Positions 49,955 to 60,738 of a stretch of DNA of 64,000 nt are shown in pieces. This DNA is from Hofstenia miamia (lineage: Eukaryota > Xenacoelomorpha > Acoela). The notes beneath the pieces were generated by a model that was given only the letters and a program-made list of their open reading frames with translations, ran no database searches and was not told the origin of the DNA. Positions within the stretch are counted from its first letter, which is position 1. Every line of letters begins with the position of its first letter. The stretch lies in assembly GCA_004352715.1 (NCBI GenBank), contig SCFE01000069.1, forward strand, positions 1-64,000, written 5' to 3'. Both the position numbers and the translations under genes were made by a program.

Positions 49955-50110
49955 TTTCAACGCATACAAGAAGCATAATGTCGTATATTCAATGTATATG
50001 ATGAAGGTGAAGACTGGGTGCCAATAGCTTATTCTCTGGGTGTTCCAATAAAGTCTGCACGACGAATAATATAAGCTGAAAATCTAAGTACGAGCAGCGT
50101 AGTGGGAAGC
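49955..50110 (+). pseudogene. Transposase N-terminal helix-turn-helix fragment
   Basis: A plus frame reads RIFNVYDEGEDWVPIAYSLG followed by VPIKSARRII, the layout of the first helix-turn-helix of IS630/Tc1-like transposases (RxxIVxAYxxGxDWxxxAxxxG…TAxRxI). Stops interrupt it on both sides. It ends about 200 bp before the right duplication arm. Confidence 0.5.
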
Positions 50111-50305
50111 AGATAGGTTGCCAAAACAGTAATCACTCTCAGATTCACCTACAAATAGGAAGGATGTTGTGAAGCTCACATTTTAAAAAACATTACCATT
50201 GGACAGTAACTAACTATTGTGATATGCTTATTTCAGTGTTATTATGTCGATCTTTTTGTCATACATTATCAATAAGGAGAATATTCCCCCTAAGGGTTAG
50301 GGTTA

Positions 50306-51655
50306 AGTGGAATAAGTGAAATAGCATTTAACAGAATTTGGTTCAAGTGATGAACACGGCTTAACAGTGCACCAATCATTCACACGGAACTGCATCTGAT
50401 TAATCTTAGAAAAAAATTTAATTGCTTAAGTATATTAACGAGCTTTAGATTAATTAATCTATTACAAGTATATATATATAATACCTCAAAATGGAATGAA
50501 AACACTGTTAATTTATAAATTGATCATATTTACACTCATTTTGAATTTACAAATTTGTTATAAGCGCGGTTTATTATTATTATGACAATTATTATTAAAT
50601 TCTAGAAGTCTTTGAAAATAGTTTTCTGGAGCTCTCTCTTGTTTTTCTTTATTTGTATAAAGTTCTGCTTCCTTAAATAGCTGGCAGACGTGATGAAGTG
50701 TTATGCCATTGGACTGTGACGATTTAGGTTGTTGCATATTTGTTTGTAAAGCTTTCAGTCGTTTCGCTTTATAACGACGATTTTGAAACCAAATCTTTAC
50801 CTAAAATAACAATAATTCAAATATTTGACGACACAGAGCAGAATTGTAACTAATTTAATAAGTGTATTTGCATGCCTTTCTAAATTTGAGTTCTTATCTA
50901 AAAGTAATTAAGTGTAGCAGTTCCAGATCTATTATTTTACATGATTGGTTATCAAATTTTGTTATTGGCTCTAGAAACTGCTACCTGCACATACCACCAT
51001 CTGGGAACTTAACCAGTCTTAATTTAGTACAAATGTGAAAATGAGCCGGAAAATTTTTAACCACATTTAAGATATTATATTCGAAATATTAAAAATTTTT
51101 GTTAAGTCGGCTTAGAGATATCCATCACTTTTTAATTGATCAAATCATGCAAAAAGAGCGATAAAGGTCTTCATATACTGTAACACTCACCAAGCACATT
51201 TTGTTAAACAATCACCAAAACGGAATGTTCTACAAAGCTTTAAAGGATTGCAAAACATATGAAAATTAATGTATGCATATGGTAATCTCAATGAGTTAAA
51301 TGGCAATAAATACACTAGAAATGAATTAAACAACGGTTATTTTTAAAATTATTCATTATTTAATGTTATTGTTCAAATGTGATTATTTTCAAAGCCACGC
51401 ATGAACACAAATATAAAGCAAACTTTATTAATATTAATGAAAGCATAACAATATAAGGGTTAATTCAATTTTATACCAGGAAACAACTGTCTGAAAAATA
51501 GATTAGTTCGGACACAAGATACCATGCCTAAACAAATAGTTTAACTGATATTTCTCAGTTACTATGAAAGATGTTTATATCGGATCGGATGATACCAGAG
51601 GAATTGAAAATTTTAATGTATTTCGTCCGGGTAGAAGTTCACTTGTTTTGACAGT
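50306..51655. repeat. Inverted duplication, right arm, inner block
   Basis: Reverse-complement copy of the block at 38997-40574. It ends abruptly at 51655 (…GTTTTGACAGT), exactly where retroelement sequence starts. Confidence 0.9.
50558..50800 (-). CDS. Second copy of the homeobox terminal exon
   Basis: The 243-bp frame is intact from the splice acceptor (complement of CTAAAA at 50801) to the stop (complement of 50558-50560). It differs from 39851-40093 at four bases: three are silent and one changes homeodomain position 56 from Glu to Ala (RYKEKR to RYKAKR). The exon for homeodomain residues 1-44 is missing upstream; a retroelement fragment lies in its place. As drawn in this assembly the copy cannot make a complete homeodomain, so it is an orphan exon unless another first exon is used. 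It may also be an allele placed wrongly by the assembler. Confidence 0.85.
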   Translation of the reverse strand, partial: VKIWFQNRRYKAKRLKALQTNMQQPKSSQSNGITLHHVCQLFKEAELYTNKEKQERAPENYFQRLLEFNNNCHNNNKPRL

Positions 51656-53103
51656 TAACAAACCTCTCATGCTGGAAAAATCAAAAAGAAAAGAATCAGA
51701 ACCAAAAGTTGTAACAGAAACAGGACTATTACAAGCTGAATTAAGAACAATATCTACTAATGATGATAGTTCTGTTCAAAAATTATGTAGTGATTGCGGT
51801 GATGCATGGTTACGGGTAACTTCATGTGGAGTGCGCTGAACTGGATCATATTTCTCGATGTGACATTGAAGTTTACAGATGCCAACACTGCTGTAATTCA
51901 TCCACAGGCCTGACTCAACAACTTGCTAACCCTCAACTTATTGAACACTTCATCTGATACCAACAAGATTATTTTAAGGTTAAGAACCATTCTTTCTTCA
52001 AATATTCCCGTGACCAAGCATGTCCCCAAAAGCGCTATAATTGAAGTAGCTTTTTGTCTTTCATCTCTCACAAAAATGTTACAAACAACCCTGAAGATAT
52101 CAAGAACTGGGCGCTTCTTCTAGCATTCCCTAAAATATGCCTCAGCTCTGAGCGACGAAGAGGCAAGAATAGGAAACCAAAAGGTTTTGCTGAAAAGTGA
52201 GGTCATTATGGATATTTTGAATTTCAAAATTTTACTCCTCCAAAACGTAAATTCAAATGTTTTAGGAATTTGGATCTTCCTAAACTTGTACAAAACAAGT
52301 TAGAGGAGTTCGACGTTAAAGGCGCAGTAAAACTTGTTTCATTATTCGACTTTATTGCTGAGTCAACAAACGAAATAGTTTCAGAGATGAGAAGCAAACA
52401 CCCATGCAGCAGAGCTTCAGTAGTTGCTATTTTCGAGTTTGAATCTTACTTAGTGAGCACAGCCCTTGTCAAAAAGTGCTTGATGTCGTTTCCCTCAGGC
52501 TCTGCTGGTGGACCTGATCAACTAGAACCACAATTACTGAAAGACCTGGTTACAGAGGACAATGGAACAGCAGCAATCAATTTTTGTGTTGGTCTTACGG
52601 AGTTTGCTAATGTAGTTCTATCTGGTAAGGTTACAAAGCTCATCAGATCGTTTTTTGGAGCAAATTTGTTTGCTCTTAAAAAGAAAGCAGGAGGTTACCG
52701 TCCCATAGCAGTAGGAAACACACTGCGTCGTCTTATAGCTAAGTGCGCTGGGAAGTGTGTTGCATCTGAGAGGAAGAGGGAATTTGGTCAAATTCAGCTG
52801 GGTTACAACACTGCCAAAGGAGCAAGAACTCTTCTGATAGCAATGTCATGCTAAAAATTGGCTATAAAAATGCTTTTAACAGCTTAAGTAAGTTAAATGT
52901 ATTCTTTTGTATCAANCTGGGAAGTGTGTTGCATCTGAGAGGAAGAGGGAATTTGGTCAAATTCAGCTGGGTTACAACACTGCCAAAGGAGCAGAAGCTG
53001 CGGTTCACACTGTTAGATCATACACATCAGCAAGAACTCTTCTGATAGCAATGTCATGCTAAAAATTGGCTATAAAAATGCTTTTAACAGCTTAAGTAAG
53101 TTA
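51656..53103 (+). pseudogene. Retroelement fragment with partial reverse transcriptase
   Basis: Plus frames, shifted several times, give a protein whose first part has CSDCGDAWLRVTSC and HISRCDIEVYRCQHC zinc-binding-like pairs (51750-51890). Next come an LLLAFPKICLSSERRRGKNR segment in another frame (about 52110-52170) and the long frame 52270-52854. That frame has SFPSGSAGGPDQLEPQLLKD, then LFALKKKAGGYRPIAVGNTL, and after it KIGYKNAFNSLS. These are the fingers of a reverse transcriptase up to the F/Y-x-N-A-F motif that carries the first catalytic region. The catalytic YxDD part is absent. The fragment is bounded exactly by the inner and outer blocks of the right duplication arm. Family: a non-LTR-like RT of the GSAGGPDG…RPIAVG type; the clade is uncertain. 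Confidence 0.75.
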
Positions 53104-53123
53104 AATGTATTCTTTTGTATCAA
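52748..53123. repeat. Duplicate across a single n with a 39-bp difference
   Basis: Bases 52748-52915 recur at 52917-53123 after an n at 52916. The second version has an extra 39 bp (13 codons, including the conserved GAEAAVHTVR segment of this RT family) and is otherwise the same. The second version is the more family-like. The two probably represent two alleles or a deletion-bearing copy placed end to end. Confidence 0.8.
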
Positions 53124-54400
53124 GATACTTCACAATATTATTTTAGACACTTCAAAATTTAAGAGAATCCTCAAAATAAGCATAATTGAACGTTGATTCT
53201 TTTACAATTAAATTTACTGCAATTTTTTGAATGTAATTTCACCTGTTCTATTCATGAATTCATGGACTTAATTATTGTAATTGCAAAGTGAATGGTGCAA
53301 AGCTACAATGCTCAATCTCATATTTATGCTTATCAAAGGTCAGCATCTATATGACAACTTATAATATTATTTATATGCTTTCTGTAATTTTAAAGAGAGA
53401 AATTTAATTCATTTTATTTAGGTAGCTAGTGGAGAATGAAAATCGAATCTTTTGAAAATTTTTGATTTTTAAATTGTAATTAATTCAGAATGTTTTCTTA
53501 AACACATTTTATGCGTTTTAATCATATCTTGTTCAAAAAGCGATAAAGATATTTTTGTCAACAAAATTTTAAACCGGATTTTGTAAAAATTTGTCTAATT
53601 TAATAGAAAAATTCCAGCAAGAAATGATGCAATGTATTATGCTGCCATTTATCTTATGATATGTAAGCCACTCAATGGAATTTCCCATCAAGTTTTGTAA
53701 CTATGAATTATTTGAACTATTGTTTAATATCATCGATTTTCTCGAAGTTGATTTTCAGCATTTTTTGTATGATGTTCAACTGTAAAAAATTATGTTTTGC
53801 TAAGATTTCATGAAACTGAGATGTGATATGTAGATTAAACTAATGTCTTTTCTATTATCTCAGAAAATTTTAATTTTAATTATTTTGCATATTTAATACC
53901 CTTGCATAACACCGCTTTTTGGAAAAACTTTTGTTACCCAAAAAATATTATTAGTTCTTAAAATATTTTTAGTTTAAGTCCTAGCTATACCATTATTTGT
54001 CAAATTGAAAGTGATCTGAGCACATTATCTTTTTTCCTCAAATTATATTATTGAAAAACTAAATCCTTAGAAAATCATTAATTAGTTGCTATGGAAATGT
54101 AAAATTTGCATAATTAAGTTATTTATCCTAATATTCATGTAATTTGAGTTAATATCAGTTTTGAGGTATACCATATAAGAGGATTGAATGGATTTTTTTT
54201 CATTCTCCGCTAGCTACCTAAATATTATTATTGAAGGGGACGCAATACAAATTTACATAGATATGTTTTCAAGTATTTTCTAAAATATTTTTTGATTCTA
54301 GTGTGTATTATGTAGTTAGTAGCATTCATTATAGTGCATCATTCATATCTGCATTTACAATTTCATTAGATGATTAATTCGAATTTACATTGATCACATC
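53104..54400. repeat. Inverted duplication, right arm, outer block
   Basis: Reverse-complement counterpart of 34552-35465, at visibly lower identity than the inner block. It contains the TIR element at 53422-54218. Confidence 0.8.
53422..54218. mobile_element. 797-bp non-autonomous TIR element
   Basis: The left end GGTAGCTAGTGGAGAATGAA and the right end TTCATTCTCCGCTAGCTACC are inverted repeats with one mismatch, flanked by TA on each side. There is no coding content. The right end is also present in the left arm (about 34756-34776). The element was therefore in place before the duplication, or both arms are alleles. Confidence 0.75.
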
Positions 54401-55140
54401 ACATTTCTCATAAGCAATGAACCCATTCACTTGATATTACTGAATATTGTCAATGCTCTTGCTACAATGAAAAATTGCTTACATATTGGCCCAGAGACAA
54501 TTTCGTTTTGCCTACAAAGAATTGCTGTGGTTATGCTAACGGTGGGAATCTTAAATTCTCATGAAAGTTTGGTCAATTGAAACCTTACGCCCTGCTTGAA
54601 ATTTAATAATGCAAAGATGTTTTAATGGACTTGGGCAATAAAAGAAGGCTTTGCTATTAACATTAACATAAAATATCGGAGTGAGTTATAGGCCTAAAAT
54701 AGTGGCTTCAATATTAAAAACGCCTGAGCTACATTACACAGTGTGGTTAATAAGGAAAGTTCCACATTATTCATGTTCGCTATGTAAGAAACAATTAACT
54801 TACACTAAATTTTTAAGCTTCAATAATGTCTACAATACCTAGATATTGAAATTAAATAGAAAATAACTAACCTTAGAACTAAAAATTTTAAATCAGTAAT
54901 GCTATGAGGACTAAATTTTTAATAGGCCTAGAACTTTTCACAAACAAGTAATTACTCATCCAGTACTATTTTAGATTTTATACACTTGCAAAGTGTTTTA
55001 ATGATATATCTTATAATTTGAATTTCAGTAACAATTTGTCTTTGGTGCTTAATGTATTGATATTTGCAAAAATAAACAAGAACACACCTACATTATATAA
55101 ATGTATGTATTGTACACAGAGCCCATTGTTGTAAAATATT
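54401..55140. other. Non-coding, no feature seen
   Basis: Moderately AT-rich sequence downstream of the histone gene (which reads on the minus strand). No coding frame; no histone-type 3' stem-loop was found. Confidence 0.5.
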
Positions 55141-55509
55141 CTAGTGCAAACTTAGTTCACGTCTTTTAGCTATTCTTCTTAGAAGTGGCGCATGTATATG
55201 TGGAATGGTTCCACTATGAGGAAAAAGTCCATTTGAGAATTCATTCATATCCTTGTCACCACGAATCGCAAACATTATGTGTCTAGGAGTTATTCTTTTT
55301 CTCGAGAGAGATTTTGTAACCATCCCAGCAATATCCAAAACTTCAGTAGCAAGATATTGGGTTACAGCTGCAATGTAAACACCTGAATTCGTTGCTACAC
55401 CACGTTTCCGTTTGTATTTTAGTCTTAATTTGCGATTGAATCTAGCAGGTGGAAATATTATGCCAGCTTTCTTAGCTGCACTTGTCCTTTTCCGTTTTGA
55501 TCTTGCCAT
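55141..55509 (-). CDS. Divergent H2A.Z-like histone, intronless
   Basis: A 122-residue protein with a basic N-terminal tail (1-15) and a complete H2A histone fold. AGIIFPPARFNRKLR (15-29) corresponds to the αN/α1 entry AGLQFPVGRxHR. VYIAAVTQYLATEVLDIAG (44-62) is helix α2, and KRITPRHIMFAIRGDKDMNE (71-90) contains L2 and α3. TIPHIHAPLL (101-110) is the docking region. KRITPRH, AIRGD and IPHIH are H2A.Z-type rather than canonical H2A. It packages DNA in nucleosomes as an H2A/H2B dimer partner. The acidic patch is altered: the position equivalent to E56 is Gln51, E64 is Asp59, and the DEE triplet is Asp85-Lys86-Asp87. The frame is intact with no introns, whereas animal H2A.Z genes usually have introns, so it may be an old retrocopy turned into a variant gene. 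The Met at 55509 is the only plausible start. Confidence 0.9.
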   Translation of the reverse strand: MARSKRKRTSAAKKAGIIFPPARFNRKLRLKYKRKRGVATNSGVYIAAVTQYLATEVLDIAGMVTKSLSRKRITPRHIMFAIRGDKDMNEFSNGLFPHSGTIPHIHAPLLRRIAKRRELSLH

Positions 55510-55727
55510 TGTTCTATAAAATTCTAAGTGCGGGAATCAAGTTTAAAACATAATCATAGTAAAATATTTATTCAGCTAACTTCCCTCTTGAAGTATGAAA
55601 TATTGACATGTTAAAACTTTATACTTTATCTTTATAGTCAACAAGAAGAAAATTTAATTTAAACCAATGTCTTAATGCTCATAAGTAGAATACTAACATA
55701 TTTCTAACTATAATTTTAATTGGCTCT

Positions 55728-55929
55728 CATTTTGGAACGATTGTTATAATTTCTACAAACCTTTCCTCAAATAATAAACGTCGAACACGACGTTTAAAGT
55801 CGTCATTCGCACTCAAACGCTGTTCCTCTGTTATGTCTTGAAAGGCAGTGCGAATTTTCTCCTATAGATCATAGATGTTCTCCGGTTGTGTCTGATAAAC
55901 GAGGTACTTCAGGTCAAGTCAGATCAATA
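55728..55929 (-). pseudogene. Mariner-like transposase C-terminal fragment
   Basis: The minus frame reads LRYLVYQTQPENIYDL, a stop, then EKIRTAFQDITEEQRLSAND and FKRRVRRLLFEERF to a terminal stop. This matches the C-terminal tail of mariner-like transposases, which carry VYxTPxxxIxDLxxRI followed by ITPEML. A GAGAGCCAATTA-type word is repeated at 55720-55735 and near 56143. Only the tail remains. It lies just upstream of the histone gene. Confidence 0.6.
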
Positions 55930-58366
55930 CAGAGCACTTGCTATGGTAATATGCAAATGTAACAGGAAGCAGACAAAATTGATAAATAAAAAGAGCTCGA
56001 AAACGTACCTTTACTTTGAAAGGTCATAGCGACAGTATTAGTACATCGATTTCAAAAATTCAAATTGCAAATAAAATGGCATATTCAATAGATTATTAAA
56101 AAATAATTAGTGGAAATTTTCAAAATTACCGTTCAAAAATGAGAGCCAATTATAACTCTTAGACTACTTGTGAAACAACCTGTATTTAAAAACTCGTTTG
56201 AAATTTTTGTATCAATCGAATAAAAATAACATAGCTGTAGTCAACTAATATCTTATTCATAAGCTCTGCATAGTAGGTGAACCCATAAGTTCCTAATGTA
56301 ATCAACAGTCAAGTTCTTCTTAATTATATTAAATATAAGGTCCGAAATTTCTAAGTTATTTAGCGGGAATCGCAATAATTTTTCCCCAAAATACCTATTT
56401 TTGGTCATTGCTCCCGCAATATTCTTTCGAACTTAAATAAATTTACAATGGGGGTAGGTAAACTAAATAGACACTACCCTGCCAAATGCCCGGTCATGAT
56501 GAGGTTCTTAAGCAACATTTAGCAAAAGATATATATATATATATATGTTTATTATCATTATTCATGCATATGAAGCGCTTTGATTTTTGATGAATTTTAG
56601 GGTAAAAATCTAACAACTCTATGTGTTCAGCTACGTTACATTCTTAATAAATGATATTGTGTGGGTTGGCTTAATAATTACAAAAGTTTTGTTTTTGGTT
56701 ACAATCAACTTAACAATACTTCTTTTAAATAGCACATATAATGTATAAGAGAAATTGCAATATCATATAATATATTATTTGTCAAAAAAAATATTATGAT
56801 CACAATTTTACATCATTTGTTTTGGGGTTTCTAAGGAAAAATGACTAAATGAAGTGTTTAATGGATTTTTTAAATTTGGGTTGATTCAAATTTAGAAAAA
56901 TACTACTTTGTTTGAGTTTGAATGAATATGTGTCTAATCTCGACACATATAATAAAAAAATTACATTTTATGTAAATTTTTTAATAATTTGTATATAAAG
57001 CAAAATTACAATCTTTTTACGAAAGTGTTAAAATAAAATCACAATTTTCTCTATTTAATGGATTCTTATAAACGTTAGGTTACTTACTTTAAAACAAGTT
57101 TACTTCTTAAACTTAGCACAAAATTGGCTTTTTGTCAATTTGCTCCGTTACTTTGTGCTCATCTAGACCAGTTTACTATCAAAAATCACCATAAATCTGT
57201 TAGAATGACTTCGACTATGTCTACACACTTTTAGGAAACTTACCAATTCTAGACGAGTAAATAAACAAATTATATTCATATAATGGTACCTAAATATGCT
57301 GTATAAAATAAGCCTCTTTTCTATTAAATTTTTAATTACCTACAGTCATTGTCAATACAATGCAGGTTTTCAAACTTGAAAATTCCAATTTCCATATTTT
57401 CATATCTGACAAACGCCAAAAGTTATATAGATGTTAATGTTGCAATTACTTGTGTAAACTGCACATTCCTTGTAGAAATTCCGACCTCATTTGTAGGGTT
57501 GCATCGAGATGCATTTTCTTAGTCATACGTCTGTCGGGGCTGCACGACCAACTGAAAAATATAGCTCTTTAAAATATTTCTTGTCGCATTTTTTATCATG
57601 AGATCTTTGACATTAATTAATGCTATGTCAAGCATATCACCAAATATAACAACGTTTATCAGCATTGCTGCTGTAAATTCACGTTATTTGATCCACAAAA
57701 CTGCTTCCTTCTTCAACAAAAACCTAGAGCTTTATAATTCAGGAGAATTAGCAAAACCTTTGACTACAGATATCTTGTCTATTTTGCTGCATTCTGCCAA
57801 CCACTGATACTATTTGTTTTTAAAAATAGGTTAAATATAAAATATGTAAAAATGACTTTAGAAATTAAGTATATAAAATAATGAACACATAGTTTGTGAT
57901 GAAGAATAGTTGCTCGCATATTATTCGTAGGTAATAATAATGTTTTTTATATTGACATGTATATAAAAATAATATTAAATATAATTGGGAATATTAATCC
58001 ATGCCATTGTGAATGCCATGGTTGCATATGGAAATAGAAAAAAATTATGGAATTGAAATTTATTGGAAAAAAGCATTTTCAACGCTATAGAAAATCCTCA
58101 AACATTCCAAATATATTTAAAAATAAATAAAATTTTTAAAAACAGTCACAAAATGCAATAAAATAACTAAAATTAGTCTGAGTCATAAAAAGCAGAGCAA
58201 ATTTGGGTAATGCGAAATAGTCGCATCACAACACTGGTACAGCTAAAGCAATTTTAGTTTCCATGCGTAAATATGGTGCATTTGGAAACGATTTCCTATA
58301 TTTTGATGACTGAACCCATTTGTGATGTCTAACATTTGTTACGATTCAAACCCATATATATATATA
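55930..58366. other. AT-rich, no gene confirmed
   Basis: Contains an AT tract (56528-56546). At 57500-57810 frames are open on both strands (plus 57598-57807 is 69 codons) but neither has a recognisable motif or splice context. Otherwise non-coding. Confidence 0.45.
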
Positions 58367-59069
58367 NNNNNNNNNNNNNNNNNNNNNNNNNNNNNNNNNN
58401 NNNNNNNNNNNNNNNNNNNNNNNNNNNNNNNNNNNNNNNNNNNNNNNNNNNNNNNNNNNNNNNNNNNNNNNNNNNNNNNNNNNNNNNNNNNNNNNNNNNN
58501 NNNNNNNNNNNNNNNNNNNNNNNNNNNNNNNNNNNNNNNNNNNNNNNNNNNNNNNNNNNNNNNNNNNNNNNNNNNNNNNNNNNNNNNNNNNNNNNNNNNN
58601 NNNNNNNNNNNNNNNNNNNNNNNNNNNNNNNNNNNNNNNNNNNNNNNNNNNNNNNNNNNNNNNNNNNNNNNNNNNNNNNNNNNNNNNNNNNNNNNNNNNN
58701 NNNNNNNNNNNNNNNNNNNNNNNNNNNNNNNNNNNNNNNNNNNNNNNNNNNNNNNNNNNNNNNNNNNNNNNNNNNNNNNNNNNNNNNNNNNNNNNNNNNN
58801 NNNNNNNNNNNNNNNNNNNNNNNNNNNNNNNNNNNNNNNNNNNNNNNNNNNNNNNNNNNNNNNNNNNNNNNNNNNNNNNNNNNNNNNNNNNNNNNNNNNN
58901 NNNNNNNNNNNNNNNNNNNNNNNNNNNNNNNNNNNNNNNNNNNNNNNNNNNNNNNNNNNNNNNNNNNNNNNNNNNNNNNNNNNNNNNNNNNNNNNNNNNN
59001 NNNNNNNNNNNNNNNNNNNNNNNNNNNNNNNNNNNNNNNNNNNNNNNNNNNNNNNNNNNNNNNNNNNNN
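58356..59069. other. AT tract and 703-base assembly gap
   Basis: A short (TA)n tract leads into N from 58367 to 59069. It is the largest gap in the window; its length may be an estimate. Confidence 0.9.
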
Positions 59070-59990
59070 GCTGGGCCTATGAGACTATGGTACTGGGAGG
59101 AATCCAAATCCAATTGGACTAAAGGGACTGAAATCACTAAAATTCTCGTCCCGCGCCGCAGAAACTTAAACAAAAGCTCTAAGTGTTATAGAAGGATGTT
59201 GATATTCCTTTAAAATTCTTATTTAGTTGTGGAAATAGAATAGAAATCGAAATCAAACGCATTTCTATATACAAGAGTGGTGAATCCTGCTATAAAAAAT
59301 CCGTACTCTACTAGTAAATTGATGCACAATGCACATTTAAGAATCTCGAATACTACAAAATCAACAAGTGAGAAAACGTCTGCTAAATATATCAACGCTA
59401 TTAAGCGATGAAAACTATGTAATCACAATATTAAATTATTTTTCGCATTCAAGTAGTACCTTTAATTGGGTATGGTTTTACCAGAATGATTGCTATGCTT
59501 AACTTCATAATGCGATTTTTATTGGTTTCAATGTCATTCAATGTTTAATGCAAATAAAGAATTTTGGACTATGCTTCTATTATTTAATCTGTCTAATGAT
59601 GTGCAATAGGCAGTGGCGTACGTAAGGTGGGGAACATTTTGGAATACCCTTCGTCATGTTTCCAAAATTGATTGTCATTGGATAAATAAAAAATGACAAA
59701 ATTTTAAGAAGTTAAAAACGAAAGCTCTGAATATCATTTTTAGAGTCTATTTATTAAATATTTTCAAAAAATCTCACCACCCCGTCCGAAAATTCTGCTT
59801 CGCCCGCGGTATTAAGCTTATCATTAAGTCTTTGTGAAATAAAATTTTTATTATTAAATTTTAAGCTGATATTTAATATTTCATCTAGCAAATAATATTT
59901 TTTCATTTATTGCGAATATTATGGTTCCTCATAAAATATTTTGTTTTCAGCTGTGAATATCATGTAAGAAGCAAACTATGATATAATATA

Positions 59991-60023
<33 letters not shown>

Positions 60024-60143
60024 NNNNNNNNNNNNNNNNNNNNNNNNNNNNNNNNNNNNNNNNNNNNNNNNNNNNNNNNNNNNNNNNNNNNNNNNNNNNN
60101 NNNNNNNNNNNNNNNNNNNNNNNNNNNNNNNNNNNNNNNNNNN

Positions 60144-60176
<33 letters not shown>

Positions 60177-60738
60177 CAGTAAGTTAGTGAAACTAGGAAT
60201 TTTGTCAAATTATGGATTTCACGAAATTCCAAAATACACAATCTAACTGAATCATATATACTATGCCAAGAGAATACGAAAGCGATTCAACATTGCTAGG
60301 CAAAACTTTGTAACTTTATACATTTTATAATTAACAATATTTTAGACCTATCTAATGATTTGATAATTTATCTATAAAAAATAGATATCATCTAATTGCA
60401 CATAAACAATGTTACATTTGTATATTAATGTTTTGAGTAGCAGCCTTCCAACAGTAACATTATGTTCTTCAATCACATTTTGCTTTGACATATTGAGTTT
60501 CAATTGACACTAAGTACTAGAATATTTTCAGTACGCCAGCCAAATTAATCACGCATACCAATATAATTTCGAGCTCAATTAACTCTAAAATATTGTTTAA
60601 TTGTGCTGCACGTTTTGCTTGGTTGTTTTTATGATACTTGTCCGCGCCACATTCCATCTGTTCAACATCAATAAGGACGTACTACAACATAGTTTGCGTT
60701 GAATAAACAGTTAGATACGTGGTGATGCACTTAGCCGA
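59070..60738. other. Non-coding upstream region of the exchanger gene
   Basis: Includes a repeat scrap with GGACTAAAGGGACTG words (59070-59160, related to the GGTCCCAGTCCC block at 38.3 kb). An AGTGGCGTACG-type repeat (59610-59815) and (AT)n around a 120-base gap (60024-60143) follow. The last 200 bp before the ATG should contain the promoter and 5' UTR; I see no defensible TATA box. Confidence 0.5.
59610..59815. repeat. AGTGGCGTACG dispersed repeat
   Basis: Starts with GGCAGTGGCGTACGTAAGG. Its reverse complement aligns with 38119-38312, sharing TTTTGAAAATATT, ACTCTAAAAA and GTACGCCACTG. A third, more distant copy begins at about 48760. Confidence 0.6.

Noticed and set aside
57598-57807. 69-codon plus frame with an open, partly protein-like minus frame beneath it
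   Set aside because: I could not decide between the strands and found no motif on either.
58322-60241. Frames up to 275 codons across the gaps at 58.4-59.1 and 60.0-60.1 kb
   Set aside because: Consist almost entirely of unknown residues and microsatellite translation.
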